In this document: positions 16,332-24,901 of the stretch, piece by piece
Layout of the letters: each line of letters begins with the position of its first letter
Position numbering within the stretch: position 1 is the stretch's first letter
DNA from: an uncultured Muribaculaceae bacterium
Lineage (GTDB): Bacteria > Bacteroidota > Bacteroidia > Bacteroidales > Muribaculaceae
Assembly (NCBI GenBank): GCA_910586475.1
Contig: CAJUHM010000002.1
Location: forward strand, 23,649-87,648
DNA length: 64,000 nt
Reading direction: 5' to 3'
Position numbers and translations under genes: made by a program
Notes under the pieces: model-generated
The model's database searches: none
Seen by the model: only the letters and a program-made list of their open reading frames with translations
Told to the model about the DNA's origin: nothing

Positions 16332-17726
16332 TTATCGGACCATCTCCTGGTAGCGTCTGACGAATGCCGGAACTGTCGCCACGAGGGTCGGGATGATCGG
16401 TTTTTCGGTACCTACGAGGTTGATCTGCATGCGTGCTGTCGGACCGTTAAGCTCGAGATAGGCCTTTATGCTGAATTCCATTGATTGATCGTCAACGATC
16501 GAGCTGAGAACGGGAGTCTGAAAGACGGTCGCGTATTTCTTTCCGTCGAAGTCGTTGATGAATGAGTTGGATTTGTCGGGAGCGACATCCATTCCGGCAG
16601 CGAAGGTTAGATAGCCGTCGACCGAACCGTAGACGAGGTTGAAGTCCCGGGAGTTGAAGCGGTAGAGGCCGTTGTCGGTTTTGCCGGCGTCGCCGAGCGA
16701 ATTGTGGAGATCCTCGGTTATTTCATTGATTTTCGCCTGGGGCAAGTGGACCATAAGTAGGGCCTGCCACTGGTCGGGGGAGAGGGGGTTGAGAAGGCTC
16801 TGTTTAGATTTCGGGCCGAATCCGAAGGCCACCGTGCCGTTGATCTGTTTGAGGCTGGCCAAGATGTCGCCGGGGATTTCTTTCAGGGCGTCGCTGCTGC
16901 CTGCCGCATCGGTAATTGCTGCGATCAGCTGGCTTCCCGATTTGATTCCGGCAGCTGAAGCAAAGATGAAGTTGGAGGGAACGTAGCGGAGGAAGTCGGT
17001 GCTTACGGGCTGGAGGAAGTCGTCGGGTTCAAGCGTAGTTCCGTCTGTTTTCATCGAGGTGGAAGTCATTACGATGGCGTTGTTGTCGACGGAGAGGTGG
17101 CCGGTTGTCCAGTACTGATCGAAGCCTGATCCTAAAGCCGACTGGTCGATGACGAAGCTGGCAATGTCGCCCGAAGTCAGGACATCGGCGAGCCCGGAGT
17201 AGCGCATGATGTTGTTTTTCTTCCTTGCAAGCTGGAAGTCTTCGATGCGATCAACCGGTTTTTTCGAGTCGCACAGCCATATCTGGTTGTCGTCGGGGCT
17301 GATTATGATGCGGTTGTCGTAGACTTCGTAGCCGTTGTCGGTGTCGCGTTCGAGTTCGAGCGAGCGCAGGAGTGAGTGCAGCGCGTCGATGTCGGTTATT
17401 GTCGCGGTGGCGAAAATTTCTCCGCGGTTGATATAGCCGAAGAAAACCACATTTTCGAGGTTGACAGCTTCGGCGAGAAGTCCGGCGTTTTTCATGAAGT
17501 CGGCCGGAATTTCATCTTTGAAAGCGGCATATTCGGCCGGAAGCGTCAGTCGTCCCTGTTCGAGTGTGATTCCGGATTTTGCTGCAAGTTCGATGAAGTT
17601 GACGGTAGCGACGGCTTCGGCGTCGAACGGTACGGATTCGAGAAGAGAGTCTTTTGAAGAACACGAACTCAGCAACATTACAAGCGCGCAGAGGGTGCAG
17701 AGAAGGTTGATTCGGTAAGATTTCAT
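16332..17726 (-). CDS. DUF4836-like lipoprotein
   Basis: This 464-residue lipoprotein has a signal peptide ending LLSSC. After it, VPFDAEAVATVNFIELAAKSG resembles the start of the Bacteroidales DUF4836 family, whose function I do not know. No catalytic motif is visible. It lies 47 bases after a second, similarly built lipoprotein gene and 27 bases before the ABC ATPase gene, all leftward. The order suggests an envelope complex in which two large lipoproteins work with an FtsX-type ABC transporter. Confidence 0.7.
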   Translation of the reverse strand: MKSYRINLLCTLCALVMLLSSCSSKDSLLESVPFDAEAVATVNFIELAAKSGITLEQGRLTLPAEYAAFKDEIPADFMKNAGLLAEAVNLENVVFFGYINRGEIFATATITDIDALHSLLRSLELERDTDNGYEVYDNRIIISPDDNQIWLCDSKKPVDRIEDFQLARKKNNIMRYSGLADVLTSGDIASFVIDQSALGSGFDQYWTTGHLSVDNNAIVMTSTSMKTDGTTLEPDDFLQPVSTDFLRYVPSNFIFASAAGIKSGSQLIAAITDAAGSSDALKEIPGDILASLKQINGTVAFGFGPKSKQSLLNPLSPDQWQALLMVHLPQAKINEITEDLHNSLGDAGKTDNGLYRFNSRDFNLVYGSVDGYLTFAAGMDVAPDKSNSFINDFDGKKYATVFQTPVLSSIVDDQSMEFSIKAYLELNGPTARMQINLVGTEKPIIPTLVATVPAFVRRYQEMVR

Positions 17727-17773
17727 AGTCTGTAAACGGTGAGGTGTTAAATGGGAATTCGTAGTCGGTTAGG

Positions 17774-19216
17774 TCAATATGTGTCGAAGTAGTCTCCGTT
17801 GGATTGCTCGAGATTTCTCAAGGCAGCGGCGAGTGTGTCGAAATAGGTCGCAAAGGCTGTCAGCGGAGATCCGGAGGTGCAGGTTACTGTCATTTCGATT
17901 GCGGTTGCTGTCATTTTCAGTGTTGCCGAGATCGAATTGTCCGACGGAGCGTCGGGGACAATGTCGCGTAGTGGCGGAAGCATCAGACAGACCGCTCCGG
18001 TCATCTGCGGATCAATGTTCAATTCGGAGTTCCAGCTCTCTTCGATTTCGCGGTTCTGGGCGAATAGGAATTCGTTGCCGCGGACAGTGTAGCGATATTT
18101 CGTGCCGTTGAGGTTGAAGGCGTAGATTCCGTTTGCTCCGGGGCGAGGTGTGATTCCCTTTTCGCGCAGGTTGCCGTTGATTTCCTCGACAATATCAAGA
18201 GCTTTCCCGGGCTGAAAGGTGGCGGAGATGTAGATTGTCTGTGCTTCAAGTCTGTCGGCTGTCATGTTGGAGAATCCAAACGGTCCGAGTCCGATCGCAA
18301 GCGGTCCGTCGAGTTTAGACATGTAGGGGAGCAGCGATTGCAAGAGGCCCTGACTCTGGGTGTCGAGCGATCCGGTTGCCAAGTCGGCGAGCGCGTTCCA
18401 GTTGATTCCGGCGGGGATTCCGAAGATTGCGCGCAGCGAGTAGCCTCCGGGCAGGTTAGACAGGCCGGGAATTGAATCGGATCCGAGAGGTTTCAGAAAA
18501 GACATTTCGACGGGTTCGCCTGATTTGTCACTGCCAGCTTCGGTTATGATTGCCCTGACGGTCGCTGAGTTGTTGGGGATGTCGCTTTTTGAGCGGACAC
18601 ACAGGAGTTCGTCGCTGTTGTCCGGAAGGAGACAGAAGAATGCGAGTTCGGAGTCTGTCGGCAGGAGCGGTTCGGGGATTTTTGACAGGAAGTCGGCGTT
18701 GTCGGCCGATTTGGTGCTTGCCTGTAGATTCCGGAGGTCGGAGCGTGTCGAAAGCAGAAAGATGTTGTTTCCGTCAATGAAGATGCAGGGCGAGAACTCT
18801 CTCGCTCCTTCGGGGACGTAGACGGTTTCATCGCTGACTCTGATCTTTTCCCAATTGTTGGTCTGCAGAGCCGCGACAAATGCTGACTGGTCCGATGCGG
18901 CGGCAACCGCAATGGGACCCCGCGTCTCGGCCGGTTTGAAAATGATCATCTGCTTTTTGTCGACAAATGGCGTCAGGGTCAGGAAGATATGGCTGAATTC
19001 TTCGGGCACGAGGGCCGTGAGGATCGAGGTCGAGTTGCCGGTTCCGCTCGAATCGGAGTTCTGTTCGATCAGCTGCAGGTCAATGACGACGGCCCATTCG
19101 GCTGTTGCCGGGACCAGTTTCAGCGACGGGCCTTCGCTCTGGCCGCAACCTGTGAGTGAGGCCGAGGCGAGCACGATGGTCAGTGCGGCTATAAGTCTGA
19201 AAATAACGGAGCGCAT
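17774..19216 (-). CDS. DUF4836-like lipoprotein, second copy
   Basis: This 480-residue lipoprotein has a signal peptide ending LTGC. Its opening VPATAEWAVVIDLQLI is patterned like the VPFDAEAVATVNFIEL of the next gene, and both proteins share a late segment of the type NGIYAFNLNGTKYRYTVRGN versus NGLYRFNSRDFNLVYGSVDG, so I read them as distant paralogues. Function is unknown. It follows the cation transporter gene by 34 bases and precedes the other lipoprotein by 47, consistent with one operon. Confidence 0.65.
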   Translation of the reverse strand: MRSVIFRLIAALTIVLASASLTGCGQSEGPSLKLVPATAEWAVVIDLQLIEQNSDSSGTGNSTSILTALVPEEFSHIFLTLTPFVDKKQMIIFKPAETRGPIAVAAASDQSAFVAALQTNNWEKIRVSDETVYVPEGAREFSPCIFIDGNNIFLLSTRSDLRNLQASTKSADNADFLSKIPEPLLPTDSELAFFCLLPDNSDELLCVRSKSDIPNNSATVRAIITEAGSDKSGEPVEMSFLKPLGSDSIPGLSNLPGGYSLRAIFGIPAGINWNALADLATGSLDTQSQGLLQSLLPYMSKLDGPLAIGLGPFGFSNMTADRLEAQTIYISATFQPGKALDIVEEINGNLREKGITPRPGANGIYAFNLNGTKYRYTVRGNEFLFAQNREIEESWNSELNIDPQMTGAVCLMLPPLRDIVPDAPSDNSISATLKMTATAIEMTVTCTSGSPLTAFATYFDTLAAALRNLEQSNGDYFDTY

Positions 19217-19250
19217 AGAGATTGTTGTTCAGGATTGATTGGGTCGTCGT

Positions 19251-20204
19251 TCAGTCCGCACATGACCCGTCGTCGAAAATCGGCTGGTTGCGGTAGGGTT
19301 CGACATGTATGTTGGTGATCATGTAGTGACCGAATCCGTTTTTGAGCTGACGTTCGACTTCGGATGCAATTGCGTGTCCCTCGCTGACCGATATGTCGGG
19401 ATTGACTTTGATGTGGACGTCGATGATCAGCCTCGGGCCGTTGCGCCGTGAGCGGAAATGGTGGTATGTTACAACTCCAGGGGTGTTAATGATTGCCCGG
19501 TGAAGCGGTTCTGTTACATCCGGCGGGAGCGCGACCTCAAGAAGCTCGCGGACAGCCGGACGGGCGATGTCAACCGACGAGACGGCAATGAATATGCTGA
19601 CAAGCATAGCCGCGACCGGATCAAGGATTCTCCAGTCGGGTCCGAAAAAGATCGCGCCTCCGACGCCGACAAGAGTCGCGACAGAAGAGATGGCGTCGCT
19701 GCGGTGGTGCCATGCGTTGGCTATCACGGCAGTCGAACCGATGCGCTGTCCCCAGCGGCGAGTGTAGCGGAATAGCCATTCCTTTGAAGCGATTGAGATT
19801 ATCGCCATCCAGAGGGCTATCATGCGAGGCTGTGGGGGGGCGTTGCCTTTAAGGGCATCCAGGACGGTCTTAAGGCCGTCCCAGAAGAGGGCAATGGCAA
19901 CAAAACCCAATGCCACTCCTATTAAAAGAGTGGCAAAGGTTTCATATTTTCCATAACCGTACTGATAGACTTTGTTGGCCTTCCATCGCGACACACCTAT
20001 CATCACAATGACAATCAGATCGGTGATGAAATCGGTTAGAGAGTGAATGCCGTCGGCAATCATCGCACTCGATCGTCCGACAATTCCGGCAATGATCTTC
20101 AGAGCTGCCAGAATGGCGTTGACTCCGAACCCGACCCAAGTCACGTGGCGGGCGATGCCCACCACCTGACTGTCGGTGTAGCGCGAGGTCATGTCTGAGG
20201 CCAT
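19251..20204 (-). CDS. Cation diffusion facilitator (CDF) metal transporter
   Basis: This 317-residue inner-membrane protein has six membrane segments and a cytoplasmic C-terminal domain. Metal-site motifs are DGIHSLTD (His54, Asp58) in the second segment and WHHRSDA in the fifth. In the CDF family these bind zinc, iron or manganese, and the protein exports the metal in exchange for protons. The C-terminal dimer domain is present (GHYMITNIHVEPY). It lies 32 bases after the polyamine gene and 34 before the lipoproteins. The exact metal cannot be read. Confidence 0.92.
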   Translation of the reverse strand: MASDMTSRYTDSQVVGIARHVTWVGFGVNAILAALKIIAGIVGRSSAMIADGIHSLTDFITDLIVIVMIGVSRWKANKVYQYGYGKYETFATLLIGVALGFVAIALFWDGLKTVLDALKGNAPPQPRMIALWMAIISIASKEWLFRYTRRWGQRIGSTAVIANAWHHRSDAISSVATLVGVGGAIFFGPDWRILDPVAAMLVSIFIAVSSVDIARPAVRELLEVALPPDVTEPLHRAIINTPGVVTYHHFRSRRNGPRLIIDVHIKVNPDISVSEGHAIASEVERQLKNGFGHYMITNIHVEPYRNQPIFDDGSCAD

Positions 20205-20236
20205 GAGGAGTTTAGTTAAAGGGGTGGCTGACCGAA

Positions 20237-21433
20237 TCAGACCTCAAGGTCGATGTTTTTCTCCTCATGCCAGGGGAGACCCTGGATGTTGAGCTGCTCC
20301 ATGAATGGGTCCGGATCGAATTCCTCGACGTTGTGGACTCCGGGCTTCACCCATTTTCCGGTGAGGAACATCATGGCACCGATCATGGCAGGAACGCCAG
20401 TGGTGTAGCTGACGGCCTGCATTCCGGTTTCGTGGTAGGCGGCTTCGTGCGAGCAGTTGTTGTAGATGTAGTAGGTCAGATGGTTTTTCTCTTTGTCAAG
20501 TCCTTCGATGCGACATCCGATCGAAGTCTCGCCCTGATAGTTTTCGCCGAGATCCTGCGGGTTGGGAAGCACTGCTTTGAGGAATTGCAGGGGCACGATC
20601 TTAACTCCGTTATAGTCGATTTCGTCGATGCGGGCCATTCCGATGTTCTGGATCACGCGCAGGTGGGTCAGATATTCCTGTCCGAAGGTCATCCAGAAGC
20701 GTGCGCGTTTGATCGACGGATAGTTTTTCACGAGGCTTTCGAGCTCTTCGTGGTAGAGAAGATAAGATTCACGCGGGCCGATGTTGGGGTATGTCAGGGG
20801 CTTGTGGAATTCAAGCGGGCCAGTCGTGACCCATTCGCCGTCCTGATAGTAGCGTCCGTTCTGGGTGATCTCGCGGATGTTGATTTCAGGGTTGAAGTTT
20901 GTGGCGAAAGCTTTGCCGTGGTCTCCGGCGTTGCAGTCGACGATGTCGAGATACTGCATTTCGGAAAAATGATGCTTTGCGGCATATGCGGTGAACACAC
21001 CTGAAACTCCCGGGTCGAACCCGCATCCGAGGATGGCCGTCAGACCGGCTTTCTCGAATTTTTCTTTGTAGGCCCACTGCCAGGAGTATTCGAAATGGGC
21101 TTCGTCGCGAGGCTCGTAGTTTGCCGTGTCAAGGTAGTTGACGCCGCATTCCAGACATGCATCCATGATTGTCAGGTCCTGATAAGGAAGGGCAACGTTG
21201 ATGACAATGTCGGGACGATGGCGGTTGAAGAGTTCGACGAGCTGTTCGACGCTGTCGGCATCGACTGAATCAGTCTTAATGCGTCCGCCTCCGATTTTGC
21301 GTGCGATCGCCTCGCACTTGCTTCGTGTGCGGGATGCAAGCACGATTTCGGTGAACACTTCAGGGTTCTGCGCACATTTGTGGGCAACGACTGTGCCGAC
21401 GCCGCCCGCTCCGATAATGATAACTTTAGCCAT
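20237..21433 (-). CDS. Carboxy(nor)spermidine dehydrogenase, saccharopine dehydrogenase family
   Basis: This 398-residue cytoplasmic enzyme has an N-terminal Rossmann NAD(P) site (VIIIGAGGVG, residues 4-13) and conserved segments GCGFDPGVSG and VDCNAGDHG. It fits the carboxynorspermidine/carboxyspermidine dehydrogenase group, which joins aspartate semialdehyde to a diamine in the alternative spermidine pathway of gut Bacteroidales. The partner decarboxylase is not in this window, though asd at 61353 makes aspartate semialdehyde. A lysine-type saccharopine dehydrogenase is the less likely alternative. An inverted repeat lies upstream at 21498. Confidence 0.88.
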   Translation of the reverse strand: MAKVIIIGAGGVGTVVAHKCAQNPEVFTEIVLASRTRSKCEAIARKIGGGRIKTDSVDADSVEQLVELFNRHRPDIVINVALPYQDLTIMDACLECGVNYLDTANYEPRDEAHFEYSWQWAYKEKFEKAGLTAILGCGFDPGVSGVFTAYAAKHHFSEMQYLDIVDCNAGDHGKAFATNFNPEINIREITQNGRYYQDGEWVTTGPLEFHKPLTYPNIGPRESYLLYHEELESLVKNYPSIKRARFWMTFGQEYLTHLRVIQNIGMARIDEIDYNGVKIVPLQFLKAVLPNPQDLGENYQGETSIGCRIEGLDKEKNHLTYYIYNNCSHEAAYHETGMQAVSYTTGVPAMIGAMMFLTGKWVKPGVHNVEEFDPDPFMEQLNIQGLPWHEEKNIDLEV

Positions 21434-21497
21434 TATTTATTTACTGATTTTTATGTTTCCTGATTAATTGGTCAGCTAAGTTAAGAATAATGGATGA

Positions 21498-21517
21498 ACG
21501 GACAAAATATAGTCCGT
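21498..21517. promoter_or_regulatory. Dyad upstream of the polyamine gene
   Basis: ACGGAC and GTCCGT flank eight A/T bases. It lies 65 bases before the dehydrogenase start and just past the end of the AraC gene. On the minus strand the centre reads TATATTTTG, one base off the TAnnTTTG spacing, so it may be an operator around an imperfect promoter or part of a terminator for the regulator. Confidence 0.3.
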
Positions 21518-21580
21518 ATTTTCTTCCATTTCTTCGCTTGCCGGCGGGTTTTGCGTGTGGGGCGGCTGCGGTTCCTGCCT

Positions 21581-22480
21581 TCAGCTGCGCTGGAATTTTG
21601 TAGGTGACATTCCGGTCAGGTGTTTGAAATATTTTCCGAACGACGACTGGTTGCTGAAGTTAAGCTCATAGGCGATCTGCTGAACATTCTTTCCGGAGAA
21701 GCGTAGCAGATTCTTTGCTTCGAGAATGACATAGTCGTCGATCCATTCGGCGGCTGAGCGGCCAGTGCTCTCCTTTATGATGAGCGAGAGATATTTTGCG
21801 GATATGCAGAGCTGGGAGGCATAGAAGGCCACTCCGCGCTCGCGGCGGTGGTGCTGGTTGACGAGGTGGAGAAATTCTTTGACATAGTTTGCGCGTCTCG
21901 AGAGTTTCGGCGCATCGTTTTCTTCCATTCTCATAGAGAAAAACTGCATCAGCTGATAGACCGATGCTGCGATCAGGGATCTCGAAATCGACCGGACATA
22001 GCGCGCGTCGCTGTTTTCTACTGTGTTATAGTGAATCAGTTCGAAGTAGCGGATCATCAGCCGGACCTCTTCGGGCGTCAGTTTGATGAGTGGGGGCCTG
22101 CTTGAAGTGAGGCTCATTGTCGCGACAAGGTTGAGTTCGAAGTTGATGTCGCGAATGAATTCCGGAGAGATCACGAAGACGTAGGTGTCGAGTTTGTCCC
22201 AGTCGACGTTTTTGACGCTCAGCACGCTGTCGGGACCTGCTATGACCAGATTGTTGGCTCCGATGCAGTAGGTCTCGAGGTTGATGTCTAACTCGAATTC
22301 TCCGTCGAGGCAGAGCACAATCGTCAGACCTCCCATTTTCATCGAATGGGATGTGAACTCGTTGAAGTTCTCGGTTTTTGACACACGCGAAAAAACATAA
22401 TCGTTCTCGAAGCTGCTGAATTGAGTCGAATAACGCTCGATTTGCGAGGGGTCGGGGGTGAAAAGTTTATTGTCGGTCAT
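21581..22480 (-). CDS. AraC-family transcriptional regulator
   Basis: This 299-residue DNA-binding regulator has an N-terminal sensing region (about 1-190) of cupin-like pattern and a C-terminal AraC domain with two helix-turn-helix motifs (about 205-297): FYASQLCISAKYLSLIIKE and QQIAYELNFSNQSSFGKYFK, ending in the typical FKHLTGMSPTKFQ. The inducer is unknown. It is transcribed toward the polyamine gene at 21433, leaving a 147-base gap with an inverted repeat, so that gene is a possible target. A -7 box lies at 22517. Confidence 0.92.
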   Translation of the reverse strand: MTDNKLFTPDPSQIERYSTQFSSFENDYVFSRVSKTENFNEFTSHSMKMGGLTIVLCLDGEFELDINLETYCIGANNLVIAGPDSVLSVKNVDWDKLDTYVFVISPEFIRDINFELNLVATMSLTSSRPPLIKLTPEEVRLMIRYFELIHYNTVENSDARYVRSISRSLIAASVYQLMQFFSMRMEENDAPKLSRRANYVKEFLHLVNQHHRRERGVAFYASQLCISAKYLSLIIKESTGRSAAEWIDDYVILEAKNLLRFSGKNVQQIAYELNFSNQSSFGKYFKHLTGMSPTKFQRS

Positions 22481-22516
22481 TGCTGGTAGTTTCGATTATG
22501 AGAATGGAGCTATGCG

Positions 22517-22524
22517 CAAAGATA
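22517..22524 (-). promoter_or_regulatory. -7 box of AraC-family regulator
   Basis: On the minus strand this reads TATCTTTG, a full match to TAnnTTTG, about 37 bases before the start codon. No convincing -33 box is seen at 19-21 bases. Confidence 0.45.
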
Positions 22525-22618
22525 TGGTTTATTTCAGTCTATTCGTCCAATGTTCGCTAATTATGCGTTGTTTTGTCCAAAAATAAGACAAAAAAGATAA
22601 TATTTATTCCATAAGACA

Positions 22619-22661
22619 GACGGGAAGGTTCGCACCGGACTTTGGCTCGAACCTTCCCGTC
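22619..22661 (-). terminator. Perfect 14-bp-stem hairpin, second of a tandem pair
   Basis: Arms GACGGGAAGGTTCG (22619-22632) and CGAACCTTCCCGTC (22648-22661) pair perfectly around a 15-base loop. On the minus strand it is followed by TGTCTTA, a weak T-run. It lies downstream of the secreted protein gene and before the AraC promoter, so termination is the simplest role. Confidence 0.6.
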
Positions 22662-22683
22662 ATGGGGCAGAGAGGGAGAATTC

Positions 22684-22732
22684 AGACCCCGTTTCCCGGC
22701 GTTGACAAATCTAAGGTGGGGAAACGGGGTCT
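22684..22732 (-). terminator. Hairpin with AGACCCCG arms after secreted-protein gene
   Basis: Arms AGACCCCGTTTCCC and GGGAAACGGGGTCT pair perfectly around a 20-base loop, three bases after the stop codon. No T-run follows, so on its own it may protect the 3' end rather than terminate. The AGACCCCGTT arm resembles the repeats at 53506 and 58976. Confidence 0.55.
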
Positions 22733-22735
22733 TGG

Positions 22736-24559
22736 TTATCGCACGGCCACTTTTGTGCTGTTGACGATGTAGATGCCGGCGGGTAGAGGAATGGTTGTCG
22801 ATCCTTCGTCAACCCTCCGGGAGTCAATGATGGTGCCTTTTGTGTCGGCGATCCGGATATCAGCGGGCTCTGCGGCATTGATTTCGATGCAGCCTTCAAG
22901 GCCTGCAATGCGGAGTGAGGTCTGATCACTATCTGTTGTGGAGAGTCCGGCCAGGCTCTTGTCAAGGAAGTGACAGCTGAGCAGAACGCCCCAGCTGACC
23001 GGTTTTTCCGAAGAGCTTTCGTCGGTCATGGTGAAGGTGTTGTTGCCGCGGACGGCGGAGAAGATACGTGTTGTTGCCGGATCAAACGCTCCAGCCATAA
23101 GAGTCGGAGCGCCGCCACCTTTAGCGAGCGTAGTCGTTTCCTCGATAGCGAGGGTTTCCGGGTCGATGCGGTCGATGAAGGCTCCTGTGGTCGCGTTGAG
23201 GCGGTAGCCCAGGGCGTAGGTCACACCATCATGGATGAAGATGCTGCGGTAGCCGCCGATCGAGATGTTGTTGGCTACGGCGGCCTGACAGGAGCCGTCG
23301 GCGGCGTCGGTCTTGATGATGAATCCTTCGAGCATTGTGCTTGCGGAAGAGATGAGAGGAGTGTCGGTTTCGTTGGTTGAAACGGCACCCTGGAATGAGC
23401 CTGTCAGGTAGAGTGAGGATGCGGCTTTCTTCAGGGAGAGGAGCTGGATTCGGTGGGATGTGTTTCCTGCGCGGTTGGCTTCATTGTAGCATGTGAGGAA
23501 CTGCGGCACAAGTGAATGGGTCGAGCCGGAAACAGTCGCTTTCACGGCTCCGAGCAGAACGGCATTGTTTCCGTTGAGTTTGGTGACTTTTCGGGCATTG
23601 GAACCTTTTCCGAGGGTGAGCGTTGAGCCTTCTTTTCCTTGGAAATAGCCGGCGAAATAGATCATGTCGTCTTCGATGACCATTGAGTTGATGTAGTCGG
23701 TTGCGATTCCTTCGGTAGTCGAACCCTGAAGGTGGGTGAGATAGTTTCCGTCTTTGTCGAGTTTGACAAGATAGAGGCCACCGGCATAGGTCTGTACATC
23801 GCCGTTGTAGGCGGAGATGTTGCGTGGGGTCAGGACGTATGTTGAGTTCTGTTCGCCGGAGAAAATCAGCGATGCCCTGTGGTTGCCGGCAATATAGATG
23901 TTGCCTTCGCTGTCTTCGGCAATGGCGTAGGGGAATGCGCCGTTGGTTGTAGCGGTGACAGATGTGCCGGATGATGCGTTGGGAACCGGCAGCTGGTCTG
24001 CAGCGATTCGGCGTGTCCACTGAACGTAGCCATCTTTAGATACTTTGATGACAACTTGATTTTTGATCCAGCATGACGTGTTCCAGTCGGGGAAGTCTAT
24101 TTCGGTTTTTGCGGCATCGACAATGACGGGCGATTCATAAGGAGTGACATTCGAAGAACGCATGTCGACCAGCAGGACGACACCTCCATCGGCAGTCGCT
24201 GACACAGAATTCATTCCCGACGAGGTAACGTCGCCATTCTTCGTCGAAAGAGCCCAGATGAGAGAGCCGTCCGTTGCATCGTGTTTGGTTACGAGGAGAT
24301 TATAGTTGTCTGAGGCGCCGTCGGTCTTGGCTCCGATTGCGATTTCCTGTCCGGCGAATGTCATGACGTCGCTTGCCGAGCGCGAACCGAAGTTGCCGAC
24401 AGTCACGATATTGCCGTCGTTGGTGACGGTGATGCCATACATATTGTCGCCCGCGCCCTGAGGCCCGTCGACGAGTACATTCCAGGCATGTTCGGGAGTC
24501 GCTCCGCTTGCGGCAGCTGCGTAGCCGATTGTGATGATTGAGAGTAGGATTTTTTTCAT
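22736..24559 (-). CDS. Secreted protein with propeller-like repeats and T9SS-like C-terminus
   Basis: This 607-residue protein has a signal peptide (about 1-19, ending AAASG). The body holds repeated segments such as GITVTNDGNIVTVGNF, AIAEDSEGNIYIAGNH and YLVKLDKDGNYL, the style of SBBP or PQQ-like beta-propellers. The last 80 or so residues (IEINAAEPADIRIADTKG..., then LPAGIYIVNS and a basic end) look like a type IX secretion sorting domain. No catalytic residues are evident. It is probably a surface or secreted binding or scaffold protein. It has its own promoter (24714-24744) and two hairpins after it, so it is monocistronic. Confidence 0.75.
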   Translation of the reverse strand: MKKILLSIITIGYAAAASGATPEHAWNVLVDGPQGAGDNMYGITVTNDGNIVTVGNFGSRSASDVMTFAGQEIAIGAKTDGASDNYNLLVTKHDATDGSLIWALSTKNGDVTSSGMNSVSATADGGVVLLVDMRSSNVTPYESPVIVDAAKTEIDFPDWNTSCWIKNQVVIKVSKDGYVQWTRRIAADQLPVPNASSGTSVTATTNGAFPYAIAEDSEGNIYIAGNHRASLIFSGEQNSTYVLTPRNISAYNGDVQTYAGGLYLVKLDKDGNYLTHLQGSTTEGIATDYINSMVIEDDMIYFAGYFQGKEGSTLTLGKGSNARKVTKLNGNNAVLLGAVKATVSGSTHSLVPQFLTCYNEANRAGNTSHRIQLLSLKKAASSLYLTGSFQGAVSTNETDTPLISSASTMLEGFIIKTDAADGSCQAAVANNISIGGYRSIFIHDGVTYALGYRLNATTGAFIDRIDPETLAIEETTTLAKGGGAPTLMAGAFDPATTRIFSAVRGNNTFTMTDESSSEKPVSWGVLLSCHFLDKSLAGLSTTDSDQTSLRIAGLEGCIEINAAEPADIRIADTKGTIIDSRRVDEGSTTIPLPAGIYIVNSTKVAVR

Positions 24560-24713
24560 ACAGATAATGTTTGGTTAGGAGTTTTTCTATGAGAGTGTCT
24601 GAGATCAAGAGAGTGGCTGGGTTTGACTTTTATTTGCTCAAAGAGGGACTTAGAGGGATTTGTCATCCGTGTCAAAACCAAACAGGCTCTAAGACTTGAT
24701 CTAAATAACGATG

Positions 24714-24744
24714 CAAAATTACTCTGTTTCCCAACCGTTGGAAA
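24714..24744 (-). promoter_or_regulatory. Promoter of secreted-protein gene
   Basis: On the minus strand a TTTC (24741-24744) lies 19 bases from a perfect TAATTTTG (24714-24721). Transcription would start near 24708, giving a leader of about 150 bases. Confidence 0.6.
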
Positions 24745-24846
24745 TACCTATTTTTGGTGAAAAACCACGGCAGCTTTTGCCTGTGATTACCCGAAAATAG
24801 TGAAGAGTGCTGCGTTTTGCCGATATTTTTTACCCACTTTTAGGGA

Positions 24847-24877
24847 TTTCGGACCTCTATTTTCTAAGGTAATTTTG
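24847..24877 (+). promoter_or_regulatory. Promoter of TonB/DUF4876/DUF6850/M16 operon
   Basis: TTTC (24847-24850), a 19-base spacer and TAATTTTG (24870-24877) match the Bacteroidota vegetative promoter with one -33 mismatch. The start codon of the receptor is 24 bases after the -7 box. Confidence 0.65.
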
Positions 24878-24901
24878 CATTAGTAAAAGAGACAGTAACT
24901 G

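Larger units (their letters stand above)
24560..24901. other. Divergent intergenic region with back-to-back promoters
   Basis: This 342-base gap separates the leftward secreted-protein gene from the rightward TonB operon. It holds two canonical promoters pointing apart, at 24714-24744 and 24847-24877, each with a TTTC -33 box, a 19-base spacer and TAATTTTG. The leftward leader is about 150 bases long with no obvious gene or strong structure; the rightward leader is only about 20 bases. Confidence 0.7.

Noticed and set aside
20267..21004. 245-codon rightward frame opposite the polyamine dehydrogenase gene
   Set aside because: The opposite strand encodes a complete enzyme with its NAD site, so this is a composition shadow.
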